Shown here one piece after another: positions 50,088-62,000 of a stretch of DNA of 64,000 nucleotides (positions within the stretch are counted from its first letter, which is position 1; every line of letters starts with the position of its first letter). The notes beneath the pieces are model-generated. The model worked only from the letters and a program-made list of their open reading frames with translations. It searched no databases and had not been told where the DNA came from. Location: the NCBI RefSeq assembly GCF_001949145.1, contig NW_019091360.1, forward strand, positions 1,463,231 to 1,527,230, read 5' to 3'. The stretch is from Acanthaster planci (lineage: Eukaryota; Echinodermata; Asteroidea; Valvatida; Acanthasteridae). Made by a program: the position numbers and the translations under genes.

Positions 50088-53000
50088 CTAATCGGCTGGC
50101 AGGCCCAGTTCAAACCTCCTTTCTGACAGCATCTTGCCTGCCTCGATGCAAGCGTGCACCCACTCCGGCGACACCAGATGAAACTTACTCCTTCGCTGTC
50201 TCAGCAATTTCTTGTACGAGGGAAGCCGTGTCTTGTCACTGTTCATTCCATTTTTCAAAACAAATAATTACAAATAATTAGAAGTTCATGCTCCACAATG
50301 GCCAGTAAGAAAACTATTTTTAAACTGATTTTAAACAATACTAATGAAGTTTGAATGGAAAGAAAAAAGAATGATACCTGTGATCCAAGACAACATGGGT
50401 GATGTCATCAGCCATCTTGGGTGAGACGGTGGCACCATAGAAACGCATCTCCATGGCAACCAGATCCAAGCTGCAGTCTTTTATGTGCTGAAATCACAAG
50501 GGAGGTCAACACTGCATTTATTTGCCAAACTTTGCACGGATGAAAGAAATGAGCCTTCATGTTAATCACTTATGGAAAAATATCACACAGTTGGTCAATC
50601 TCTACAAAACAAAATTGTACCAAGAAATCTGTACTAAATCTGAGATTCTGAATTTCACCTCTTTCCAACTTTTGGAAGTATTTCCGTACTTTTTGGCAGC
50701 TTTAAATAGTGTGACTAATGTTTAACACTAACAAGCAGATTTCAAGCAGTTTGTCCAATGAAACATGACTTCTGAAGTCTGTTTTGTTCAAGTGACTATA
50801 CGAGTTTGGAAATAAATTTTAAACACACCAAACAATATTTGATAAAACAGAATTTGGTCAAATTACTCTTTAATCATGCAAAATTCACATTCACATAATG
50901 TCTGAGGTATTCCACACTTTGGGGGGAAAATTTTAATTTCAAACACTCACATTTCAAGAACCCAAAATCTCAAAGAGGTCCAAGACATGGCAAATAAATT
51001 GGTTATTTCATGAAATCAATAGAGTTGTGAAATTTCAAACTTTAGATTCTCTTTGTAACGGTCAGTGGCAACTATCCTGACTTTTTGTTAACTTTTCAGT
51101 ATTTGGAAATACTCACAGTTGATTGGTCACTGATGATGAGAGTTGAGTCCATGTACACCTTGCAGAGTCGGAACAGCCCCAAGGGGGACTCCCCGGGAAA
51201 ATACTTCTGTTCCAGCTCCGCGATGGCCTCGCTGTCGAGCATATGATAATCGCCCTGTTGCAGGAACAATACAAGTCAAAAACTCACCAACGTGACTGAT
51301 GAAACAAATGCTACTGAGCACGCCTGGTATTGGGGAATTCAGATTCTCTGCACAACCCAATGGCCCCCTTTAATGGCAGAAAGTCTTGTGTTGGGTTACA
51401 TGGAGCAACCGTCACAGAACAATGGCTCCAGTCCGTACATTAGTTACCACAACCATACCACCATTGGTCGGGGCCACTACAAATGGCGAGTGATAGCATT
51501 GCCATGATTATCCAGATTCATCTTTAGGGAACCCTCACTGGACCACATGACCCAATGGACATGTGACATTGTAATAGGCAAAGACCATATCAGTGCGAGC
51601 ATTAGGTACTGGGAAACCCTTCAAAGCTTTGATAGATGGCAAAAAACACGTAGGTAGCACCCACTACAGGATCGAAATAAATGCAACAACTGCATACTTG
51701 CACAAGTGGCAACCATCCTCTGATCAAGAATTTGTGGTTATCTTACGTGGAAATCAATATGCCTCAGTGTCTAGCTTACAACTTGCTAAGTATGGTTGCT
51801 AACCAAATGCTTGCGTAACTCAATGGTGGTTTATCTCCTTAAAGAATTTGTGATTGTCTTACGTGAAAATCAATACAACTCAGTGTCTAGTTTACAACTT
51901 GCCAAGTACAATTGCTAACCAAATGCTTGCCTAATGCAATGGCGTTTAATCTTGGCTAAATCATGTGTTCGTGGGGTGCTTTGATTTCATGTCGTCAAGT
52001 ATATCTCTCCAAACAACGATTCTGTACAGTGATCTGCAGGACTTGGAGTTAATGCAGGTGGGCTAAAAACCCAAGCCAAATGTCAGCCACAGTGAGAATC
52101 CAAACTCAAAGTAAAGAAGCTAACCTATTGCTTTCCAGGTGAGAATGACGGAGCACATGGAAATGCAACACAGAAATTAAGACCAATTTACGCAAGGGAG
52201 CAACAATTTTATTAGTGCTGTCGTCAAGAGCCTTTTAGGCCCTCACAAGACTAACACAATCTCTCGGGTCTAAATTCAAGTCACAAGCTATTCAAATGAC
52301 TTGCAACAAAAGAATTTTTTGTAACAACTCACCCCGTTACTTGTGAATGGTCTTGTGGCCGGTCTTATGATATCTTGACTTCAACACAAAAATGGACACA
52401 CACCTTACGGGCTTCTGTTTAATGATGTCATTACATCGGCACTGCTTAGATAATTAAAACAAGCAACTGTGCAAATAGACCAATGACTCTGAGTTCAATA
52501 AATGAAAATATTCATATCAGTAAAAACCCTTCTTACCTCTTGACCGACTTTGTCAAAGATTTCCTTGAGCTTCTCCGCGTCCACATCTTCTGTGTAGCTA
52601 TCCCCATGACGATCGTACAGCAATGAAAACTGTTCTTTGGTTTCTGGGGAGACGTGAATCATGTGACTTGGTAGCCAAGGAAGGCATTTCTTCTCCTCCT
52701 GTGTCGAAAAAAATCCAGCACGAACCAATACATATGCAAATTCAAAGTTGCAAGATATTCCAAAATTAACCCGATTACGAAGCAAAGTAATAAAAAAAAT
52801 CCCTGAATGATTAATCCCTCAACAAATCTATAATTTAGGGGTCAAAAATTCTGACATTTTGGAAAAATCACATCCCCTGACAAATCCACAGAGACCCCTC
52901 CCCTCAAACCACTGATCATCTGATGGTTCATGCAACACACCTGGTTACTTACCAAACATGTCAGAAGCCACTCCGTTCTGACCACATCATAGATATCACA

Positions 53001-56000
53001 GCTAACAAACAATAAAACACATCAGGCATAAATCTCCAGCTCACCTCATAGACACAAGACTACAATGGATGGAATAAGCCAGTTGTGAATTTCGAAATGG
53101 CGAGATCATTGAGAACAAATCATGTAAGCTCCAACATATTTAGTGCCTGTGAAACAGTGCTGTCATGCTGATGGAGCCAACCTCGCGCAAAGGTGTTGTT
53201 ATTGCTGACCTCTAAGGAAAATTCTTATCAGGTAGGTGTCAGACAGAACCGTCCGACCCATACATTTATTATTGGTTGGCTATCAGGTGAAGTTTTCTCA
53301 AGTGGCCAATTCTACCCGATAAATGCCTTTTCATTGCATTACTCCCAAGGCTATGTGGTTTCAGTAGAGCAACACCCCTCCATTATTCACTCAACACAAG
53401 TCACTGTTATTATTTATTTATCGGTCGGATGGCCCTGTCCTATGGTCAACCGATAGGAATTTTGAAATGATGCCAAACACACTTCATTTTAGGTACGTTC
53501 CAATGCAATCCTCTAAATGCTCATTATTCAAATGATATTAAAATATTGCATATTCCTGCCAATTAACATTTTACCTGATGATGTTCCGCACTTTCAGGTT
53601 GACCTTGTCGGCTAAGACGCAGAACGTTTCATACCCCGGGTTCTGAACCACCTGCCCTCCGTACTCCACGATCTTCTTCTCCAACTCTGTCTTGGAGTGG
53701 CTGGGTGGTCCGTTGATGACACAAAATTCGCGCTCGGCAAACATCTCTGACACCTTGCGCAAAAAGCAAGCTTTCAATGAGTATAATAATGATGCGTATT
53801 TCCACCAGTACACTTTTAGGCCTTGAGGGGGTAACCGTGATGATAAAATTTTCTAAAGGCCATCTCAGCTCCCTGAGGGGTATTCAGCTTGCTAAATGCA
53901 CACAATAACCCTCTCTGCCCTGCAAGGTACCCATTGCCACTCCTAGGTGGAGAGAGGTACGTTGGGAAGAGTGTGACTTGCTGAAGGTCAGGTTCAAATT
54001 GGCTAAGGAATCAGCCAAAAGCAAATGTCATCACATACAGTATTGGCTGGTACTCTGCGTTTTAAAAAACAGTTTGGGTGGCTGTGAGCCTAACAGCTCT
54101 ATCAATGCTTGATCTCTCGTTTTGAGGAGAATCGGAAAGAAATCAAGGCTAAACAGAATGCCACGGGTCCAACCAAAAGATGACAAAGTACCACGAGACC
54201 ACAAGGTTGCACTGGGCAAGAGGCCGGTTAGAAGCTGTACGTTATTCACTGTAAACTCGACAATGAGGCTTATTTTCATGTAACACAAAACAAATTCTTT
54301 ATCAAATGGCATAAAAGTCACCACTTGTGCCATGTATGGCTGTTATCTTGCCAAGCTAGCACTAGGGACCAGCTCTGCATTTTTCTCAAATTTCTCGCAT
54401 ATTATCAAATGTTTGAAGACTCCCCTACTGCTCTCAATAATGCGCAGCACTGCCATTTTTTCCTACGACAATGACGGATGTGTGTCAAATCACTGAGTTA
54501 GTGACAGCGCCTTACTGAGAGACATAAAAACCCACCTTTGTGACCTCTGAAACATCAGCGGCCATGAAGCGAGCAGCCACGCCGACAGGCTTAGCCGTTC
54601 GAGTGGCTACCTTCCTCTTCTTGCTTGGTACATCTTCGTCCCCCTCCAGGCCAGCATACTTTGTTGCTAGCTTGCCCTCCGATGCCTAAAACCATCAAAC
54701 AAAAACTCATTTATTGTGGCCTGTTCAAAAACAGACAAAAAATGTACACACCAATGTATATTGTTTGCAAACGTCAATATTACAATGGTGACTTCATTCT
54801 CCCAACGGTTCTTTTCATCAGCTCGACACATTTATATCAATTTTGCAAGTGAATCTCTAACCAGTTGATGTAGGAATTATCTTATTGTAAACTTATCCGT
54901 GGCCCGCCTTGAGCAGAAGCACTCCCTCATTGGTTGAAAAGAGCTGTGTTGGTCGGGAGTGTTCATTTTGCTGGTAGCAATGTGACCATAACACTTATAT
55001 TTCTTAGTTGTTTGCAAACCGGTTAAGTGCAGTTCTGTCCAAAGGAGCCTACGTTGCTAGGAAAATTGCCCCCTCTCTTGGTCCAGCTCGGGGCTCATTG
55101 TGGGCTGAAAATTCTTTCACTCCATCAACCATTTGCATGTGTACAAACACACTGAGAATCACGGAAGCACGGGGGTGAAGCGTTAACGTCCCCCAGTCCT
55201 GAATATGGAAATTGGCATGGCATGTTTTTAAATCCTCCAAGCAATGCCACATAAAGTTGTTGAGGGTTAAACATGTCCTTCAGCGCCAACTCGTTATTAA
55301 AGAGACATTAATGACAAAAGCACTTGCCTGTCTTAGATTTTCCAGCTCATCCGTCGTCATGCATTGGTGCCACTCCCTGTCCTCTCGCACCTTTTCCACC
55401 CGCGGGAAACGAAGCGTGCACCCAGTTGGGTAGCTGAGGACAACCAGTAGAGAAATCAGAGGGAATGAAAGACACTGACAGTGGAAGATTTGAAGACAAG
55501 AACAAAGCACATTTATGCACCAAAACTAAGCAAAGTCAACAAGTCGTTGATCTAGAGGAACTGCTAAGCAACAGGCTTTGAAAAAAGTAGACTTTTAAAA
55601 CACATTCTTAAGATTCTGCGACGATGGAAACGTCATGCCCTCTAACTTTTTTGATTTGTATATTAGGTCACCATGGCCAGCAAGTGTTGTAGCAGTGTTG
55701 TGGCACTGTTGTGGCACTGTTGTAGCAGTGTTGTGACAGTGTTGTGGCACTGTTGTAGCAGTGTTGTACCAGTGTTGTGGCAGTGTTGTAGCAGTGTTGT
55801 GGCAGTGTTGTGGCAGTGTTGTGGCAGTGTTGTGGCAGTGTTGTGGCAGTGTTGTAGCAGTGTTGTGGCAGTGTTGTGGCAGTGTTGTAGCAGTGTTGTG
55901 GCAGTGTTGTGGCACTGTTGTAGCAGTGTTGTAGCAGTGTTGTCAAATAATATTATAACCGGCAAAGACAGCTTTAGCATTACCTTGTTGAAGAGTTTAT

Positions 56001-59000
56001 TTCTGTCGCTTTCACTTGGAGAATGAAGGAATGTTGTGGTTTGACATACATGTCTGGCTTTTCCTGAAATGCAACATTCAAAAACAGTAAACTAAACATT
56101 ATTTGAAACAACCAATAATTACAAGCAGAAATGCATATGACACGTTCTACCCACACTTTCAAGTGTGCGCAGTGATTCTCCTCAAGCTTGGTTTTCGTAT
56201 CGACAAAAAGGATGCGGATCACCGAACAGCCTTCAATCACATGGAAAACGCTATATCGCAACTGACGAAGACACACGTGCAGACAGTCTCTGCAGTTGGA
56301 TCACATTCAAGCCGCGAGTACAGGCCCGCAGAAACACCCCGGCTGGCGCGACAGGCAGGCAGCAGGGTCCCTCTCAATTTAGCACCGCACATTTTGTTCA
56401 TTTTCTCTTTATGTTTAAAAAAAACCCCTCCGTTGTTGACAAAATGGATGACCACCAATGAAATACATGTAACATTCAACCCAAGCACCAGTTTAGCTTC
56501 AAGAAAGGTAAAACCAACCAAAAAGCACATTTCCTATTGTTTCGTGTCTTGGCAAATAACGTCACACTCTTTTGCTTTCACAACCATCTCGACATCTTGC
56601 ATGCTTAATGGATACCTGGCTGAAAAGGGCCACCTAATTTTGCTACAGAGTGGCCGTTCACAAACAGGGGCCAATTTCATAGAGCTGCCTAAGCACAAAA
56701 TTTGCATAAGCGTGAAAAAAACCTTGCTTGACAAATCAGGTTACCAGCCAAAACTCCATGTGATGTATATTGTTTTGGAATGGTATTCATCTGTTGTTTG
56801 GTTAGTATGACAATCACATAGATGTTGAGGTGATAACCTTTGTTTTTTTTGCAAGGTTTTTTGCGCTTAAGCAAATTTTGTGCTTAAGCAGCTCTATGAA
56901 GTTGGCCCCTGGACATGCCCATTGATTGCCTCTGTGCGTGGACTTACCTTCGTGAATTGGAGAAACGAAGGAGGGTTTTCCTTCTTAAAGACTTTCAAGT
57001 GTGGGAGCAGGCGTTGGTTGAAGTCATACAATTCTTTAAGTGTGTAACCGGACCCAACCTGTTGAGTATAAAGCAGGCATCATGTCATCTTTAAATTTAA
57101 ATCTTAGAAAAAATAAACTTCCGGGAACAAAAAGGGTAAACAGGAATTTAATTCCCAAATCACTTTGCCTTTTTTTATGAGGTCTACCTTTGCAAAGGCA
57201 ATAAATTTGACAGGATGCTCTCCAGGCACTTCTGGGGGCTCAGCAACAGCCAATAGGAAGTGAGATACCATCTGGGATCGAATCTGTCAATGACAGAAAA
57301 CAGGGCGAGTTTTACAAGAACTTGTGTGATTTGTTGAGTGGCTTAGGCATCATTTCAAAATTCTCATCGGTTGACCATAGGACAGGGCCATCCGACCGAT
57401 AAATAAATAATAACAGTGACTTGTGTTGAGTGAATAATGGAGGGGTGTTGCTCCGCTGAAACCACATAGCCTTGGGAGTAATGCAATGTAAAGGCATTTA
57501 TCAGTTAGAATTGGCCACTTGAGAACACTTCACCTGATAACCAACTGATAATAAATGTATCGGTCAGACGGTTCTGTCTGACACCTACCTGATAAGAATT
57601 TTGAAATGGTGCCTTAAATAAAGTAAAAATCTCTAAGACTGAATATTTTAAAATCATCCTTAACCACATGCTGCCGGGTGGTTTGAAAAATGCAGTGCAC
57701 ACATACGGGACATTTTCAAGATTTTCAGTTTTCAAAATTCTTCCAAAATTAACCATTTCAATTAATGGACATTTACACCTACACGAATGACTGTCTGGTG
57801 GCTACTCTAATCTGACAGACAAAATCCATTGACGTCCGAGTATTTCAGCCAGGCCTGCAGCCTTGTAAAAAGAGCCCAGATTTTGTTCACGAACCTGGCA
57901 CAGTGCGCTGCCGACCTCTTTTCAGCAGGGGCCAGATTAGCATGCAGCAGTGCTGTGTGGCTCATCGCTGCGGCGGTGGAGCGCTTTTGTCCCCAGTGGT
58001 AATCCGCTCGCTCTAAATGCCCCAAACCGTGGTATACTGTTTTAAAACAAGGCTGGATTTTCTCCACTACTGAGAGTGAAAAAATGTTGGTAATTCCCAG
58101 CAGCCTGGTCTCTTGTTACGAGTACGGTCTTTTGTTACAAGGCCCACTTCCCTTTGTCTGATTTCGGACACCCCAGCCATGCTTATAAAGAACACGTGTT
58201 CGGTACCGGAAACCCCAGCAGCAAGTGGTCAATGACAAACAAACACATTGCAATGTTTCAAAATGGCTTTTTGAATCCCAGCAGAGGAAAATGAAACAAA
58301 TGGCACAACCTAATGAAGCAATTCAAGCAATAAAATAGCAATACATGTGCATCAAAGTGACTCCATCTCGGGCAGGAAATATGTGACCTACTCTGCCTAT
58401 ACCAGACTGAGGCAGCTATTGAGATTTTGTGTTACTATTTTGCTTTCAGAGTGTAAATTTATCCAAAAATACATTTTTGGTTAAGAAAAAATGGTAATTG
58501 TGACTAATCAGATGTGTTAAATCTACATTGCTTGTGTGCTGTCCGTTCAACAAAAAAGATTGAATGATGTAGGTTCTCTGAGGACTTGCGGCTGATTTAG
58601 AGATAATGGACAAAGGTTTTTTGGGCAATGTATCAAACACTCACCCCCTTGCCAAAGAAACCCCCTACCACCAAGAGATCCAACTCATCCATAAGATTGT
58701 CCACGTACTCTGGCTTGATCTTCAGCCATCCACTGCCTGTCAAAATACACCAAAGGAAAGGCACTATCCTTGACAATGATAAACATGAACCGCAGAAAGT
58801 ATCCTCAACATCTAGGACTAAATTTGGTTTTTTTTTTAGTTGACATGATCTTTAACTGAATGAAACCTGCATGGTGGGTACCAGTCGTCAGTCGCCATTG
58901 TTGCCAAATAGTTACTCTGTGCCAACGGTGACTGTAATCCAGTGAATTGGCAAGAAAACTAGCATTTAGCACTGCATGAAATAAGTGCCTTTAGCTTAAA

Positions 59001-62000
59001 CTTCGGCTACAAGGTGGAACCCTACATGGTCTTTTACAAGAGTGTGTAAGTCTGTCTTTTAAAAGCATGCTTGCTGAAGGATATTACATACATGGCTCAT
59101 AAACGGGTGGGCAGAAATGTGCATATTGCAACTTTACGCACTCTTTTTGATATGGTGGTTTTTAATGTCAAGCCAGTTTGGGGTGAACAGCCAATCCTGA
59201 TCTTAAAAGAAGACAAACTTCTCACGAGGGACAGAAGCTTTACTGTCACTGCATATCATACACACTAGTTCTTGGCAAATGCACTGTGACATTACACTAC
59301 AAACAGAACAGCATTAAATCCCTATTTCATCTTTCACAGATAGCAGACAAAGCATAAGGAATTCTTGTCATGCGGTGTGGGGCATGGCTAGGTGTGTGTG
59401 GGTGGGCGAAATCAAATCTCCTTTCTGTATTGCACACAGGTAAAATTTTGATAGTATAAACAATAGGCCGATTGTGCCCGCTACAAATTCATGTGATCTA
59501 CAGTGGGTAACAAACATCAACGAACATGGCGTCCTCCCATAGTAATGTGTGTTTTAAGTGTTATTCAACAAAAATAAATCTGATTTTGGTACAGCTCTCA
59601 GAACATCAGTAGTCCGAGTACTGCACAGACCATCAGCTTTATTTTTGGTGAATGACACTCCTGACACACTTTGCTATGGGAGGAGGCCACGTTTGTTGAC
59701 GTTTAATACCCACCGTAGGTCATGTGACTTACTGGGCACAAATGGTCTACTGCCCTATGACTGAGCAGGTATGGCTTTTCAACTCCTCATACTCAAAACG
59801 AGGCACGTCTTAGGTCATTTGAGAACATCAACACACTTGCATATGGTATGCCCCATCAGTGCTGCTGTAAGCTCAGTCACGAGCACTGAACTGTTCGGGC
59901 ATGACATCTGGGACTTTGATCTCCAACGATCTTGCCTTTTTTGAAATACTAGCTCGTTGCTCCTGGCGACAGCGAACAACTCACTAGACTCAAATAAACT
60001 CTACACGGTAATGAACCAGTGTTTAAAACAATGACAAGTACACAGCCTGCTGGGGGGAAAGAGATTCCGGCAGTCTACTGTACCTTTCCTCCTGTCTGGC
60101 AGGTAGGTGGTGTTGGGGTTCTTGATCATAATTCCTTCTTCCCGGTTGTCGATGGCATCATTCAAAGCTGTCACGACCTCCTGCCTTTAAGAACGGAACA
60201 ACAGAAATTGCAAAACTTACATTACGCATTATCCTGCCACAGAATTTCGAATTCGTTCACTAAGAGCATTTTGCCTTTGTGAAAGAGCCTAATAAGATCA
60301 CACATCTTCCTGCCTTTTAATTTCTTTTAGATATAAAGTAAACAAAAACGGTCTTCCTTCAGGACAAACGAACCACTACACATCCATCTTACTTTGAACT
60401 TGCTTCCCGTCTCTCCACAATGTGAAGTCTGCCTTCAACAGGAGTGAACACTCTGTCAAAAAGAACAAAATCCTTGCCTAATTGGCAACCGACTTCCATA
60501 ATCATCTCCAATCAACAACAAAGCATGCACGACCATATCAAGAAATACCAAACTCCAAACAACTTCTTCAAGAAAATTATGAAATCTTTCACTAAATTCC
60601 GGGCCATTTTGTGTCTCAGTTTCACAATACTGTTTAAAGTACAGTGGGTGAAATTAGGCCAAAACGTGGTTGGACAGAACTAGAATGATCAACGCTATTT
60701 TGTCATTCCCAGATTTTAATCACGAGTATACATGTGTCAAAAGTGGTTTTCAAATGTCCGATGTCAGAGTGCTTCAACTCGGGAAATTGAAAAAAAAAAG
60801 TTTATGATGACATATTATCATAATCCCTGCTAATAAACATCTATCATGGGGCAGCCATCTTGCTTTGATACCATTCAAAGCAATGTAACCAAACTGAGGC
60901 TGGAAGGAAAACTAATCTGTTCCCTTTCATCAATATGTGAAGTCATATTATTGTTGTCAGTGGGTCTACAGGGAAAAAGACAAACATAGCAGCACAATGA
61001 TGAAGTTCTATTGGGTCAAGTTATCTGACATTTGACTCCCTGGGGAACACACCTGGCAATGCTGCCACTTCAGGCACAACTGGCCAAAACTAATAACCAT
61101 CTCCGCCCTCACTGGCGCCCAATGACTGAAGAGAGGCGCGTAGGGGTGAACTGACTTGCCTAATTGGTCAGAACATGTAACCGCCTGCTAGGATTTGAAC
61201 CCCTGACCCTAAGAACAGATGCTACAAACCTAACCACTGGGCCTCAACTTACTCCTTGATGTACTCGACTCGTTCATGAAGAGGGAGGTTGGCCAGTTTC
61301 TTGTCATTGTAGAGAAGAATGTCAAACACGCAGTAGCAGACTTGGAGATCTAGTCCATAAAAAGGGGAAGACATGTGAAATCCAGAGAACAGATTGGAAT
61401 CTGTAATCATATCACATGGCTCACAGCCCTCACAAGGTCTTTGAGTACGAAGTCAAAAAGAATTCTGCACGATACGATAAACTGGCCCATGTGCTATGAG
61501 CACATGACTGTTGGAAAAATTAACATTTAAACTGACCTGCCTAGGAAAAAATAGGCATTTCGCAACTATCCAATTGGTGTGAAAATGATCATATGACATC
61601 ACTGGAAAAAAGCGCAAAGCCTTAGCATGAACAAAACTGTGTTGCGATGACATCAGAAAACATGTCAAGGGAAGTAAATACTGCCCCCCCATCTTGTAGG
61701 GTTAAAAATAGGATTTCACTTACCTTCGTCATCTTTCAAGGTCTTTATGTCAAAATTTTCACCCTTCGTCCTGGGGCAATAAATAAAAAGTACAATCAAA
61801 GTGACGGGTAATTTGATCACAACCCTCCCTGCTGTTTTTCACAACAGTTTGCTGTTATCAAGTAGTCTGGTTAGCAATACCTGTATTATAGTTTCGATTG
61901 CGAGGCGGGGGCTAGTCTATGATATCACAATGTGATATGCACAAAGATAAGGGTAATATGTATTTTTATTGACCGGTCACATGATCACTCTGGTCCAAAG

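Noticed and set aside
55595-56026. His/Asn/Thr-rich and Cys/Val-rich open frames on both strands
   Set aside because: Produced by the 11-bp minisatellite in a LIG4 intron. Period and frame behaviour explain them fully.
56103-56810. 235-codon plus-strand open frame
   Set aside because: It lies between LIG4 exons on the opposite strand and runs into a MITE. Composition is not protein-like and no family is recognised.
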